Of a stretch of 64,000 bases of DNA, positions 8,561 to 17,910 are shown in pieces (positions within the stretch are counted from its first letter, which is position 1; every line of letters begins with the position of its first letter). The stretch spans positions 1,364,001 to 1,428,000 of the forward strand of contig NZ_CAJGYT010000001.1 of NCBI RefSeq assembly GCF_904846035.1, read 5' to 3'. The notes under the pieces are model-generated. The model was not told the origin of the DNA and searched no databases. It worked only from the letters and a program-made list of their open reading frames with translations. A program made the position numbers and the translations under genes. The stretch is from Psychrobacter aestuarii (lineage in GTDB: Bacteria; Pseudomonadota; Gammaproteobacteria; Pseudomonadales; Moraxellaceae).

Positions 8561-9490
8561 TTATTGCTTTTTGCGCCGACCGCTGCGAAACACAAAGGAG
8601 TCGTCGTAAAAGGCGGGGTCGCGGTTGTCCGCAGTATAATGCGGCACACCCAAAATCGGTAGCGGTGACAAATCACGCGGTTTCACCGCCGCATCCGACA
8701 GCAATTTATCCATATATGCAGCCAATTTGTCATCCAATACCTGCATTCGCGCCGCCAATGACAAGGCAAAAAAATCAGGGGTGACGTTAATAATCACGCT
8801 GTGCGCGCACAAGGGTTTACGCGGCGTAATCAGCTGCTCGAGCAGCGCATGACCGAACACATACACCGCCGCGCTGGCGTCATGTCGCGGGGCACTAATA
8901 TCATCCCATAGCGCACGCGGCGCAACCAAACACGCCTGCCAATTAAAGTCCTTAAGCGCTTGCCCAATCTCAGGGCGGCAGGTCACCAAAATTGCGCCAT
9001 TTTCATCAAAGACGGTAATCGTATCGCGTACTCGTCCGCGTCCTTTCTCTGCAATGTCGACGCTTGCCGCCATGTGGCGCATGTGGTGATGATTCAGTAG
9101 CGCTTTGGTCTTAGGAAAGCTGAGCCAAATGCTGCCGTTAAATAAATCATGCAGATTGTCGCGCGTGGGAATGTTGCCCGTCTTAGCAATAAAGGTCTCG
9201 TACGCCATGCCCTCAGGCAAAGCATCTTGCGCCACAAATTCAATCTCATGCGCCGACTCGCCAGCAGTCGGCTGGGTCATGAGCGCGGTTTCGCTCAGCG
9301 TGCGCGCTTGATTTAAGATGCTGGCGATAATGGCGAGCGGCGCGTCTGCTACCTCGGTGGCAGCATACGTTTGCACACCGTTTGCCAATATATCGCGGGC
9401 GCATAAATGCTGTAGCCACGGCGCTGACCAGTCAATTTGAGTAAATATCGGGTCTAATGGAGCAACTGCGGGTTTGGCAACATCATTCAT
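8561..9490 (-). CDS. DUF3025-family protein
   Basis: A 309-residue protein of the uncharacterised DUF3025 family, recognised by LFNGSIWLSFPKTKALLN (~116-133) and the downstream FDENGAIL segment. The protein is soluble with no signal peptide or membrane helices, and its function is unknown. The start at 9490 (MNDVAKPAVA) has AGAGAAG upstream; an in-frame extension to 9556 lacks a ribosome site. It is transcribed toward acnA with a 408-bp gap, so the two are probably separate units. The upstream neighbour is divergent. Confidence 0.75.
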   Translation of the reverse strand: MNDVAKPAVAPLDPIFTQIDWSAPWLQHLCARDILANGVQTYAATEVADAPLAIIASILNQARTLSETALMTQPTAGESAHEIEFVAQDALPEGMAYETFIAKTGNIPTRDNLHDLFNGSIWLSFPKTKALLNHHHMRHMAASVDIAEKGRGRVRDTITVFDENGAILVTCRPEIGQALKDFNWQACLVAPRALWDDISAPRHDASAAVYVFGHALLEQLITPRKPLCAHSVIINVTPDFFALSLAARMQVLDDKLAAYMDKLLSDAAVKPRDLSPLPILGVPHYTADNRDPAFYDDSFVFRSGRRKKQ

Positions 9491-9658
9491 AATCCGCTTC
9501 TCTATGGTGCGTGAATAAATAAATATGGTGGTGGTAGGCTTTGCGGTAACTAACACAACGCCAGCAAAGCCCTTCTAAAGCCTCAGCAAAGCTTTAGGTA
9601 CGACGGGCGGCAGCATGGTATCATAATGCGCTTTTTTACCGCTAGGTTCTCTCTTGCT

Positions 9659-10384
9659 ATGGCAAACTTTAACACCCATTTAAACGGCGCATTCTTAATC
9701 AGCAGTACAGTCGCGCTGACGATATACAAGGCAGGCTTGATTGACGATAGCGAGTTTTTGATTTGTGTCGCGCTCGGCACGGCGGGCGGTTTGCTGCCTG
9801 ATTTGGACTCCGACCACTCCACGCCGATTAAACTTGGCTTTGATATCGGGGCGCTGGTATTTGCCTTTGGTCTGGTGATGCACTGGCGCAGTACGCTCAG
9901 CCTTGTGTCCCTTATCGTGCTGTGGATAGCGGGCTATGTGTTTATCCGCTACACCGTATTTCATGTGTTTACTAAGATGACCGTGCATCGCGGGGTGATA
10001 CATTCCGTGCCGTATATGGCGATATTGGGTCTCGGTCTGACAGGGCTTTGTTATTATGGCTTTGAGGCGGACTTGAGCGACAGCTGGTTTTATGGACTGT
10101 TTGTGTTCGGTGGCGCGCTGGTGCATTTGGCACTTGATGAAATCTACAGCGTCAATCTGACAGGCATGCGCCTAAAACGCTCGGCGGGCACGGCGATGAA
10201 GTTTTACCAGCACAAAGACAAATGGTGGTATCTGCTGATTTATGGCGTACTGGCATTACTGATTTATGCTGCGCCGCCTTTTGCGCCTTTTGTGGACAAT
10301 GTCAGCGACCCCGCTCACTGGCAACAGCTGCGCCAAGGTCTGCTGCCGACCCTGCTTGAGACGTGGTGGACGCACAAAGGTTAG
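9659..10384 (+). CDS. YdjM-like membrane-bound putative metal-dependent hydrolase (DUF457 type)
   Basis: A 241-residue integral membrane protein resembling the YdjM/DUF457 family. The conserved polar motifs are N-x-H near the start (THLNG at 6-10), GLLPDLDSDHS (44-54) and HRGVIHS (110-116), set between about five hydrophobic helices. These His/Asp residues are what suggests a metal-binding hydrolase; the substrate is unknown. The start at 9659 (MANFNTHLNG) fits the family, and the upstream in-frame ATG at 9626 would add an extra basic tail. The next gene starts 26 bp downstream, so the two are probably co-transcribed. Confidence 0.75.
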   Translation: MANFNTHLNGAFLISSTVALTIYKAGLIDDSEFLICVALGTAGGLLPDLDSDHSTPIKLGFDIGALVFAFGLVMHWRSTLSLVSLIVLWIAGYVFIRYTVFHVFTKMTVHRGVIHSVPYMAILGLGLTGLCYYGFEADLSDSWFYGLFVFGGALVHLALDEIYSVNLTGMRLKRSAGTAMKFYQHKDKWWYLLIYGVLALLIYAAPPFAPFVDNVSDPAHWQQLRQGLLPTLLETWWTHKG

Positions 10385-10410
10385 TTTTATTCATCTATCA
10401 AGGAGCGCTT

Positions 10411-10917
10411 ATGTCCGTCTGTCCCTGCCGCATCACGCCGTCGTCTGTTGATGTACAAGAGAGCAGCGCGTCTTATCAGGACTGCTGCCAGCCGTATCAC
10501 GAATCCTTTGCCGCGCCCGATGCCGAGCGCCTGATGCGCAGCCGCTATAGCGCCTTTGTGTTGCAGATGCCTGAATATATCGTAGCTACTACCGTACCTG
10601 CACAGCAAGCGCTGCTGGATATGGACGCGATAGCGCAATGGGGCAAAGACACGGACTGGGCGGGACTTGAGATTGTGCAGCACCGACCCAAACTGGGCAA
10701 ACGCCACGCGCAGGTGGAGTTTAAAGCCTATTTTCATACCGATAGCGGCGTACAGGCGCATCACGAACTGTCAGGCTTTGTGAAGATTATAGATAAAAAC
10801 AAGCAAGCGCGCTGGTACTTTATTGACCCGACGGTACGCATGAATGTGAGCCAAAAACAACCATGTATTTGTGGCTTAGGGGAGAAGTTTAAGCGGTGTT
10901 GTGGGATGTATCTGTAG
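10411..10917 (+). CDS. YchJ-family SEC-C motif protein
   Basis: A 168-residue protein of the YchJ (UPF0225) family. The N-terminus has a CPC motif at residues 4-6, followed by the typical DCCQPYH and RLMRSRYSAFV. The C-terminus is a SEC-C zinc-binding motif with cysteines at 152, 154, 163 and 164 (CxC...CC). SEC-C motifs bind zinc and occur in SecA and several nucleic-acid-associated proteins; the role of YchJ itself is unknown. The start at 10411 has a strong AGGAG at 10401-10405. It follows the YdjM-like gene by 26 bp. Confidence 0.85.
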   Translation: MSVCPCRITPSSVDVQESSASYQDCCQPYHESFAAPDAERLMRSRYSAFVLQMPEYIVATTVPAQQALLDMDAIAQWGKDTDWAGLEIVQHRPKLGKRHAQVEFKAYFHTDSGVQAHHELSGFVKIIDKNKQARWYFIDPTVRMNVSQKQPCICGLGEKFKRCCGMYL

Positions 10918-10919
10918 CA

Positions 10920-11384
10920 TTAAGAAGTAATATATCTTTGATATAATGCTTCCATTTGGTCAATATGCTTATCGTTAGATAACAACTCGATACCATTTAT
11001 TTTTGCTGTTGCAAAGTGAAAGACATCAAATTTGCGCTTGTCGACGTTCTTATTGATACCTTGGCTGTCCGCTTCATGCTTGTCTAAACGATATAAATCA
11101 GTCGCCAAATCTGTCACCTCTTTACTGATATCTAACCAAGTAAACTCTTCAATCGCGGCTTTAAACGTTTCAAAGTCTTCTTTATCTTGCTGCCAGCCAA
11201 ATTTTCTTAAAAACTCATAGCGTAACAGTGGCGTGATGACCAGCTCGACATTATCGTCTTTAACAAGTTCCATAAGTGCTGTCAAGCGTTCAATCAGTTC
11301 CGCATCATTACCATCAATATTTTTACCTTCTAAAAGGTAAGTTAAAAAATTTGAGTCCAATAACTTTGCAACCTCAGTACTCAT
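10920..11384 (-). CDS. PIN-domain nuclease, partner of the upstream ATPase
   Basis: A 154-residue single PIN domain. Four acidic residues in the expected order are visible: D10 (LLDSN), E57 (RYEFLR), D120 (KFDVFHFATA) and D138 (SNDKH), which form the metal site of VapC-like RNases. It starts 2 bp after the ATPase stop, so the two are surely co-translated. No VapB-like small antitoxin precedes it; the ATPase occupies that position instead. Inference: a nuclease effector controlled by the ATPase, as in several phage-defence systems. A solitary VapC toxin is the alternative but fits the context less well. Confidence 0.75.
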   Translation of the reverse strand: MSTEVAKLLDSNFLTYLLEGKNIDGNDAELIERLTALMELVKDDNVELVITPLLRYEFLRKFGWQQDKEDFETFKAAIEEFTWLDISKEVTDLATDLYRLDKHEADSQGINKNVDKRKFDVFHFATAKINGIELLSNDKHIDQMEALYQRYITS

Positions 11385-11386
11385 CG

Positions 11387-12553
11387 TTATTGCGCTCCTT
11401 CTTTTAACTCATCGATTCGCTTTTGTAGCATGTCTGATAACAGTTTTTTAGCCTGTTTTTGCTGTCCTGCATTGTCACGCGCCAGCTTAAGACGGTTCAT
11501 ATCAATATCAAAAGCATCTTTTAATAAATCTACCAGTGCCGCATTATTCGGATGCTCTATCAACGCTGTTTTGACCAAGCCATCTTCTTGATCACGATAC
11601 AACTCATAAGCCTCGCCATGCTCTAGCTGACTTAAGATAATCGCAGAGTGTGTCGTGATATAAAATGTCGTATTGGGAAACAAACGCTTTAATGTAGGGA
11701 TAATTGTCGCTTGCCACTTGGTATGCAGATGGCTTTCGATTTCATCGATGAATACCACGCCTCTAACATGAGCAATATTGGTTTCGTTGGTAAAATAGCT
11801 GTAGCCTGCAATGATAGACTGCATTATTTTTAAGATTGATGCAAAGCCGCTTGATAATTCTGAAAGTTCAGTTTTTGCATCCTTTACTTTAATAAAAACA
11901 CGATTGCTACCTGATATTTCTAAGAATTCTGAATTAACACGTTCATCTATTCTATTGAGCAGGTTCAGCAGTTCTGTAATCTCCAGCTCTCTATTGTCTT
12001 CTTTCGCTTGATATGGGTTGGCAGATTGGGCACGCTGAATAATCCATTCATGCACATCGATATCCATATTTGTAGATTGAAACGCCTCTTCACTAATAAA
12101 TATCTTTTCTAAATACTTGTAGTACTTTTCTCTTCTCTGCTCATAACTCCCAATTTCGTTAATACTTTTGTGCTCCATATTCATACCGCCACGCCCTTGA
12201 GCACCAACAAATATGGTAGGTATACTATGGTATTGTGTCGCTAGACTAAAATTAAGCTTTGATGCAACAGAGCTTGTATGCATCCAGTCATCTTTTTTGA
12301 TACTAGATAAGTCTATACTGTACTTATTAGACTTTAGTAAGTTAAATAATTTATTTTTAAAATGAAAATTTGCTATCTTATCTATAAAATACTCATTATG
12401 AAGAAACATAGTCGAAAACAAAGCTTCTAAGCACTTAGTCTTACCAATGCCATTTTCGCCAATCAGGCAGTATACGCGCTTTTCAGGTTGAAAATGGAGA
12501 TGTACATCACCGACACCTACCAACTGCTTTATTTGAATGTCATTGCCTAACAT
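11387..12553 (-). CDS. OLD/AAA15-like ATPase of a putative ATPase-PIN module
   Basis: A 388-residue ABC/SMC-type ATPase. The Walker A motif GENGIGKT is at 32-39, an [10 protein letters not shown] signature-like segment lies mid-protein, and Walker [12 protein letters not shown] and the His switch TTHSAIIL follow. This is the head of OLD-family ATPases (AAA15/21 type), but the C-terminal TOPRIM nuclease of true OLD proteins is absent; the neighbouring PIN gene may take its place. The DNA is more AT-rich than the flanking genes. The start at 12553 has AGGTGG just upstream. A 75-bp gap separates it from the upstream glutamine amidotransferase gene, and that AT-rich gap could hold its own promoter. 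Confidence 0.8.
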   Translation of the reverse strand: MLGNDIQIKQLVGVGDVHLHFQPEKRVYCLIGENGIGKTKCLEALFSTMFLHNEYFIDKIANFHFKNKLFNLLKSNKYSIDLSSIKKDDWMHTSSVASKLNFSLATQYHSIPTIFVGAQGRGGMNMEHKSINEIGSYEQRREKYYKYLEKIFISEEAFQSTNMDIDVHEWIIQRAQSANPYQAKEDNRELEITELLNLLNRIDERVNSEFLEISGSNRVFIKVKDAKTELSELSSGFASILKIMQSIIAGYSYFTNETNIAHVRGVVFIDEIESHLHTKWQATIIPTLKRLFPNTTFYITTHSAIILSQLEHGEAYELYRDQEDGLVKTALIEHPNNAALVDLLKDAFDIDMNRLKLARDNAGQQKQAKKLLSDMLQKRIDELKEGAQ

Positions 12554-12628
12554 AGCGCCACCTAGTTTTTATTAAGTTATTTATTTTATAAAAGAATAGT
12601 TAATGAGCAGGATGATTTTATTCTAGAA

Positions 12629-13525
12629 CTAAACACTCGCCCCAACTTCCCGCGCAATAGCGATACCTTCATCAATCGTCAAAAACTTACGCAGGCTTGG
12701 GCTGTCTTTATAAATAACCTCACCGTCTTGAAAAATCAAGCATTCGTTGACTGCCAACTGTTGCCATTTTTCATTTTTGGTCAAAGGAATGGTCACTAGC
12801 ACGGTCACGCGGTCGTTGTCGGTAGTGACATCGCTAAAGTTAATCGCCAGCTCGTCATCAGAGAGTTTGGCTTCGCCAAAGGGCGCTTTACGCGTGAGAT
12901 AAAACAGCAAGCTGCCAGCGTACGCCAGCTGCCAGCGCCCATTGGATATCAGGCAATTAAACAGACCATTGGCGGACAAATAACGACACTGAGTGGTCAA
13001 AAACTGAAACAACGTCTTGTCATCAGGGCGGGTTTTAAAGCTGCTTTTGAGGCGGTTAATCAGATAACAAAACGCCATTTCTGAATCGGTCGAGCCAACA
13101 GGCTGACAGTGCGTGGCATTGCCGTTGTCTTGCAGACGCTGACAGCGCTTGATGAATTCTTTGTTCATCTGCCCATTGTGCGCAAACACCCACTGCTCGC
13201 CCCACACTTCGCGGACGAACGGGTGCGTGTTGGCGAGGCAGTTTTGCCCTTGGGTAGCTTTACGGATATGGGCAATCACGTTCATTGCCTTAATCGGATA
13301 ATGATTGACAAGGTCGGCAACGGGCGACTCATAGCTTGGGCGATTGTCATGAAACATCCGCAGCCCTGTCGAGGCATTGTCGCCGCCGCACCCGCTGCGC
13401 TCAAAAAAGGCGATGCCAAAGCCGTCTTCATGGCGGTCGGTCATGCCGCCCCTCTTACGAAAGCCTGCAAAGCTAAAGCCAATGTCGGTTGGGGTATTAC
13501 AGTTCATTCCTAACAGCTGACACAT
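12629..13525 (-). CDS. YafJ-like class II glutamine amidotransferase (copy 1)
   Basis: A 298-residue Ntn-type glutamine amidotransferase. The start is set at 13525 so that Cys2, the catalytic nucleophile, follows Met1 (MCQLLGMNCN). Family motifs are SFAGFRKRGG, DGFGIAFFE, IAHIRKAT and FAHNGQM. Proteins of this type resemble E. coli YafJ; they hydrolyse glutamine, but the acceptor is unknown. A paralogue lies at 15294-16142, on the other side of the homoserine kinase gene. It follows the DUF2007 gene by 6 bp and is probably co-transcribed with it. Confidence 0.85.
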   Translation of the reverse strand: MCQLLGMNCNTPTDIGFSFAGFRKRGGMTDRHEDGFGIAFFERSGCGGDNASTGLRMFHDNRPSYESPVADLVNHYPIKAMNVIAHIRKATQGQNCLANTHPFVREVWGEQWVFAHNGQMNKEFIKRCQRLQDNGNATHCQPVGSTDSEMAFCYLINRLKSSFKTRPDDKTLFQFLTTQCRYLSANGLFNCLISNGRWQLAYAGSLLFYLTRKAPFGEAKLSDDELAINFSDVTTDNDRVTVLVTIPLTKNEKWQQLAVNECLIFQDGEVIYKDSPSLRKFLTIDEGIAIAREVGASV

Positions 13526-13531
13526 AACCAC

Positions 13532-13852
13532 TTACCCTTTCCCTTGCGCATCAATACGCGACTCAAAACCGACGTTATTAAAATCAATGTCATCGCTGTC
13601 ATTATCTTCACTATCAAAATCATCCGAATCGACACCACTATCGGTATTGATGTTTGCCAAAATGGCTTGCGCGCGCGCCAAGTCGGTGTCTTGCACCCAC
13701 AGCACCGCGCCTGAATTCATACCAGGGATGGCGCTGAGCGCTTGGGTTGAGACGCGGATACCGTTGTTTTGTAGCAAGGTGGCGTGCAGCTCGCCTTGCA
13801 GATTGGTATCGTATTGTGCCAGCTTTTGCCAGTTATCAACTTGATCGGTCAT
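13532..13852 (-). CDS. DUF2007-type small protein
   Basis: A 106-residue protein. The first ~70 residues (AQYDTNLQGELHATLLQNNGI ... VLWVQDTDLARAQAIL, read in parts) have the compact alpha-beta layout of DUF2007 proteins, annotated as putative signal-transducing proteins. The tail is a run of Asp/Ser/Glu residues. The start at 13852 is backed by AAGGAAAA. It sits 69 bp after homoserine kinase and 6 bp before the glutamine amidotransferase on the same strand. The function is unknown. Confidence 0.6.
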   Translation of the reverse strand: MTDQVDNWQKLAQYDTNLQGELHATLLQNNGIRVSTQALSAIPGMNSGAVLWVQDTDLARAQAILANINTDSGVDSDDFDSEDNDSDDIDFNNVGFESRIDAQGKG

Positions 13853-13921
13853 AATATTTTCCTTAAGTATAATGAGTGGCAGTTTTATCAAAACATACGA
13901 GAACAATACGACTGATAAAAA

Positions 13922-15145
13922 TTAGAATCCTTGCGACCAATTAATCTGACCGATTGGGTATTCATCTATATGAAAACCATTGGGATACTCTTTAAATCCA
14001 GACTGATCTTTTAGCTGTTCAATAGCTGCTTGCGCTTTTTGTAGCGTCGCAAAAACCCCAATCAATTTAAAGTCTTCAACATCATTATTACTATCATCAT
14101 CTTTGTAGCATGCATGTTCAAGCACAAATACGGTATTTTGCGCTTTTTCCACGTTCGCCCAGTGGTAGGCGGCAAGGCGTTTCATCAGGTCAGGGTTTTT
14201 GACCATGATGTTGTCGCCCGTGCGCCCTTCGGTACGGTTGTAATGAATGACGTTGAGGCGCAATAACCAAAAAATCACGGCCGCTTTGGCTAAGAAAATC
14301 GGCAAGGTACGGCGCTCGGCAGCACTGAGCGGACGCTCGGATTCATAGCCTTCTAAAAAGGCGCGCATCTTGTGGCGGTCAAAATCAACCGATTCGCCCT
14401 CGGTGGCATTGCCCCACGTGGTACAAAAATCATTGATGGTAATGGCAATATCCATCACGTAATGCTCGACACTGACTTCGGTAAAATCGAGCAAACCTGT
14501 CAAGCGCTCATCGCCTGTTTGCAGGTCCCACAAGGTATTGTCCGCAAACATATCCAAATGGCACAGCCCTTGCGGCAAGGTATCGAGCGGCAAATCACTA
14601 TAGGCTTGCCAAATGTCGCTCATCAGCATTGCTTCATCGCTTGGCATATATTGCATCTCACGGTCGCGCACCTCCGCCCACGGATACAGCGGCACGCCGT
14701 AGTCTTCAGCGGGCGTCAAATCTTGCAAGGTCTTGTGCAAGACCGCGAGCGCTGCGCCCATATCGCGGCACATGACAGCGCTGTTACGTGTCGGGTGCGT
14801 CCCTGATAGGCAGGGCACGACGGTGATGGCTTTGTTTTCATAACGCATTACATAACGCTGCGTGTCCTCATTTTTGCTGCTCATCACAGGCAACGGCGCG
14901 GCGACAGGCAATTTGCCCGCCAGCTGATTTAAAATCACTGCCATTTTTTCGATATCGCTTGGCGGACGCTCTTCGAACAAGGTAAACACGTATGAGTGGC
15001 TGCCGTCTGCATCATCGGTCGTCTGAATAAACCAGTTGGAATTTTTTACGCCTTGGGTAATCGGAATCGCACGGGCAAAAGAGACACCAAAGCTTTGGCA
15101 AAAAGCGGCAAACTGATCATCAGTCAACTGGGTATAAACGGACAT
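13922..15145 (-). CDS. thrB: Homoserine kinase (APH type) fused to a C-terminal DUF7336-like domain
   Basis: Phosphorylates homoserine on the way to threonine. Residues 1-335 form a choline-kinase/APH-fold homoserine kinase, with the catalytic loop CHLDMFADN at 195-203 and the metal-binding LLDFTEV at 218-224. The C-terminal basic stretch NYNRTEGRTGD-like around 302-311 also fits type II ThrB. Family members usually stop near 315-330 residues; this one is 407. Residues 337-407 form a separate small domain (VFVLEHAC ... FKLIGVFATLQKAQAAIEQL ... GFHIDEYPI ... NWSQGF), which I recognise from memory as resembling stand-alone DUF7336 proteins. The gene lies between two glutamine amidotransferase paralogues on the same strand. 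Confidence 0.85.
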   Translation of the reverse strand: MSVYTQLTDDQFAAFCQSFGVSFARAIPITQGVKNSNWFIQTTDDADGSHSYVFTLFEERPPSDIEKMAVILNQLAGKLPVAAPLPVMSSKNEDTQRYVMRYENKAITVVPCLSGTHPTRNSAVMCRDMGAALAVLHKTLQDLTPAEDYGVPLYPWAEVRDREMQYMPSDEAMLMSDIWQAYSDLPLDTLPQGLCHLDMFADNTLWDLQTGDERLTGLLDFTEVSVEHYVMDIAITINDFCTTWGNATEGESVDFDRHKMRAFLEGYESERPLSAAERRTLPIFLAKAAVIFWLLRLNVIHYNRTEGRTGDNIMVKNPDLMKRLAAYHWANVEKAQNTVFVLEHACYKDDDSNNDVEDFKLIGVFATLQKAQAAIEQLKDQSGFKEYPNGFHIDEYPIGQINWSQGF

Positions 15146-15293
15146 AACAACTCACTTATGATGGTTAAAAGGTAAACGAAGCGCAAACACGCATTGCAAG
15201 CGCTCATAATACATGGCGGCAATGCTGCATACCAGAGCATGCCCCTGATTCAAATGCTTATCGCGAAATGAACGACAATGGCAAAATCGCACA

Positions 15294-16142
15294 CTAGGCA
15301 TTTTTGGCAATTTCCAGCCCTTCTTCAATCGATAAATACTCAGGTGCGGGCGGCAGGTTTTGATGCACCCTTTGTCCATTGGCAAAGACGATACATTCAT
15401 TGACCGCCAGCTGTTGCCAGTCTTCGTCATCCGTCAAAGGCGTGGTGGCGAACACCGTGATGATGTCATCGGCATCATTGACCGCCGCAAAGTCGATGGT
15501 TTTATTGATATCAATCAGCGTAGCCGTGCCAAAGGGCGCTTGGCGGGTGACATAAAACAATAAGGTGGTGGCATAGCCGAGCAGCCATTCGCCATTAGAT
15601 AATAGACAATTAAATAGCCCGTAGTCTGCCAAAAAGCGGCATTGAGTGGTTAAAAAGGCATGCAAGGTCTGGTCATCGGGTTTGTATTCAAAACGCTCTT
15701 TTAATCGATTGAGCAGATAACAAAAGGCAAATTCGGAGTCGGTATCACCGATAGGTGCGTAATAATGGGCAGATTCTTTTTTGATGGGGTCGCTGTCGGG
15801 CGCGTCTTTGATGGTCATTTTGCCATTATGCGTAAACACCCACGCCTCGCCCCAAATCTCGCGGGTAAAGGGGTGGGCGTTGCTCAGCAAGTCATCGTCT
15901 GACTTACGAATATGCACCAGCGTCGTGGTCGCTTTGGTGCGCGTTTGGCTAACCAGTTCGGCAAGGGGTGAGTCCATCGCTGCCTTGTCATCGCAATACA
16001 GGCGCAGTCCTGTCGGCTCAAAATAAGCAATGCCAAAACCGTCAATATGGTCGTCGGTCAGTCCGCCACGCGCGCGAAACCCTGCAAAAGAAAAGCCAAT
16101 ATCGGCAGGATGTTTGCTGTTCATTGCGAGCAGTTGACACAT
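15294..16142 (-). CDS. YafJ-like class II glutamine amidotransferase (copy 2)
   Basis: A 282-residue paralogue of the enzyme at 12629-13525, sharing the whole layout: Cys2 in MCQLLAMNSK, SFAGFRARGG, DGFGIAYFE, LVHIRKSD and THNGKM. Most catalytic-domain motifs are kept, so it should be an active glutaminase-type domain. It is first in a same-strand run that continues through thrB (148-bp gap), the DUF2007 gene and copy 1. Its start at 16142 is divergent from hisF with about 97 bp between them, which must hold both promoters. The acceptor substrate is unknown. Confidence 0.85.
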   Translation of the reverse strand: MCQLLAMNSKHPADIGFSFAGFRARGGLTDDHIDGFGIAYFEPTGLRLYCDDKAAMDSPLAELVSQTRTKATTTLVHIRKSDDDLLSNAHPFTREIWGEAWVFTHNGKMTIKDAPDSDPIKKESAHYYAPIGDTDSEFAFCYLLNRLKERFEYKPDDQTLHAFLTTQCRFLADYGLFNCLLSNGEWLLGYATTLLFYVTRQAPFGTATLIDINKTIDFAAVNDADDIITVFATTPLTDDEDWQQLAVNECIVFANGQRVHQNLPPAPEYLSIEEGLEIAKNA

Positions 16143-16239
16143 AAGTGACCTTTACGTTTGTTTTGTAAAATAGTTCCGCGTATCATAGCATTTTATCGGT
16201 TTCCCCTTTGTATTCTTACGCGAGTGAATAGGCGGTTTT

Positions 16240-17022
16240 ATGCTAGCAAAACGTATCATCCCATGTCTTGACGTCGATAACGGACGCGTGGTCAAAGGCG
16301 TGCAATTCGTTGATATCAAAGACGCAGGCGACCCTGTCGAGGTGGCAAAACGCTACAACGAACAAGGCGCTGATGAGATTACCTTTTTGGACATTACCGC
16401 CACCCATCATGGACGCGACACCACCTATCATACGGTCGAGCGCATGGCGGAGACCGTTTTTGTACCGTTAACCGTCGGCGGCGGCGTGCGTAAGATTGCC
16501 GATATTCGCAGTCTGTTAAATGCAGGCGCGGACAAGGTGGCGATTAACTCGGCAGCGGTGTTTAATCCTGAATTTGTCGGTGAAGCGGCACAAAAATTTG
16601 GCGACCAGTGTATCGTGGCGGCGATTGATGCCAAGCGCGTGGATGACGTATTGGTCGAGGGTGTGTTGCAGCCGCGTTGGGAGATTTTTACTCACGGCGG
16701 GCGCAAACCGACAGGCATTGATGCGGTTGAGTGGGCAGCAAAAATGGCGGGGCTGGGCGCAGGCGAGCTGCTCGTCACCTCCATGGATGGCGATGGCACA
16801 CGTAAAGGCTACGACATTGCCTTGATGCAGCACATCACCAATCGCGTACGCGTGCCTGTGATTGCCTCAGGCGGCGTGGGCAACTTGCAGCATTTGGCAG
16901 ACGGCGTATTACAAGGCGGCGTCGATGCGGTGCTCGCGGCGAGTATTTTTCACTTTGGTGAGCACACGATTGGTGAAGCCAAAGCGTTTATGGCAGCGCA
17001 AGGCATACAGATGCGCCTGTAA
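16240..17022 (+). CDS. hisF: Imidazole glycerol phosphate synthase, cyclase subunit
   Basis: A 260-residue TIM-barrel enzyme of histidine synthesis. With HisH it uses ammonia to turn PRFAR into imidazole glycerol phosphate and AICAR. Catalytic D11 ([13 protein letters not shown]) and D130 (AAIDAK) are present, as are the phosphate-binding glycine loops VGGGVR and ASGGVG. Full length compared with the family. hisH and hisA are not adjacent, as in many Moraxellaceae. ribH follows 65 bp downstream on the same strand. Confidence 0.98.
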   Translation: MLAKRIIPCLDVDNGRVVKGVQFVDIKDAGDPVEVAKRYNEQGADEITFLDITATHHGRDTTYHTVERMAETVFVPLTVGGGVRKIADIRSLLNAGADKVAINSAAVFNPEFVGEAAQKFGDQCIVAAIDAKRVDDVLVEGVLQPRWEIFTHGGRKPTGIDAVEWAAKMAGLGAGELLVTSMDGDGTRKGYDIALMQHITNRVRVPVIASGGVGNLQHLADGVLQGGVDAVLAASIFHFGEHTIGEAKAFMAAQGIQMRL

Positions 17023-17087
17023 AAAAATGCTATGATAGCGACCGTATTTTTCTTAATTCCTTAAAAAACAAAATATAGGACAAGACT

Positions 17088-17609
17088 ATGTCAAATCTAC
17101 AGCAGCAGCGCAATGACGTGACCCACATTGATGGCAATTTGCACGAAAATACCGATGTACGTATCGGCATCGTGGTCGGTCGTTTTAACGGCTTTGTGGT
17201 CGAATCATTGGTCGATGGCGCGATTGATGCGCTACTGCGTCACGGCGTCTCTGGCAGCAACATCAGCGTGATTCGTGTGCCTGGTGCGTTTGAGTTGCCA
17301 CTCGTTGCCCAGCGCGCGGCGGAGTCTGACCGTTTTGACGCTATCGTGGCGCTTGGCGCGATTATTCGTGGCAGCACCCCACACTTTGACATCGTGGCGA
17401 GCGAGTCTGCCAAAGGCTTAAGCGCGGTTGCGATGGATTACAACCTGCCTGTGACCAACGGCATCATCACCACCGACAGCATTGAGCAAGCGATTGAGCG
17501 CTCAGGCACCAAAGCGGGTAACAAAGGCGCAGAAGCGGCGATGGTGGCGCTTGAGATGATTGCGGTCTTGTCACAGCTCGACAGCGATGACGATATCGTT
17601 AGCGCCTAA
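17088..17609 (+). CDS. ribH: 6,7-dimethyl-8-ribityllumazine synthase
   Basis: The penultimate step of riboflavin synthesis. The protein has 173 residues with the family motifs [19 protein letters not shown] and [12 protein letters not shown], in which H99 is the probable catalytic histidine. An N-terminal extension of about 23 polar residues precedes the domain. TAGGA lies before the start. No FMN riboswitch is visible in the 65 bp after hisF. The partner nusB, often next to ribH, follows after 301 bp. Confidence 0.97.
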   Translation: MSNLQQQRNDVTHIDGNLHENTDVRIGIVVGRFNGFVVESLVDGAIDALLRHGVSGSNISVIRVPGAFELPLVAQRAAESDRFDAIVALGAIIRGSTPHFDIVASESAKGLSAVAMDYNLPVTNGIITTDSIEQAIERSGTKAGNKGAEAAMVALEMIAVLSQLDSDDDIVSA

Positions 17610-17910
17610 TTATTATTGAATGAGACGCGGCTTTTTGCTGATGCAAGCGCCGCGCCTCACCCAGCGCTTTTTAGCATAAATTGTCGCCGTTTTATTTTTG
17701 ATAATCGCGAATAAAAAACCGCAGACCCGTTGTTCTGTGGCTAAGTAACTAAAAAGCGTACGATTTTTGCCATCTTTTGCGTGCCGTTGTTTTATAATAG
17801 CGGCATTGTCATTTTGATGCGGCGCTTTTGTCTGACAAACCACAAAAAAGCTGCATTCACCTCTCGCTGTATTTTCATATTTTTAGCTTAACATTTAGGT
17901 ATTGACCCTT
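17610..17910. other. Intergenic region between ribH and nusB
   Basis: No gene. An imperfect GC-rich hairpin (GACGCGGC / GCCGCGCC) lies just after ribH near 17622-17658 and could stop some transcription. A TATAAT at 17793-17798 is a possible -10 for nusB, but no good -35 sits upstream. Confidence 0.4.

Noticed and set aside
8344..8676. 110-codon minus-strand ORF overlapping the end of the DUF3025 gene
   Set aside because: Runs out of frame through a supported gene, has no ribosome site and no recognisable protein pattern.
10920..11384. PIN gene as a classical VapBC toxin
   Set aside because: No small antitoxin gene lies next to it; the 2-bp linkage is with a large ATPase.
17023..17087. Possible FMN riboswitch before ribH
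   Set aside because: Only 65 bp are available and none of the conserved RFN elements is present.
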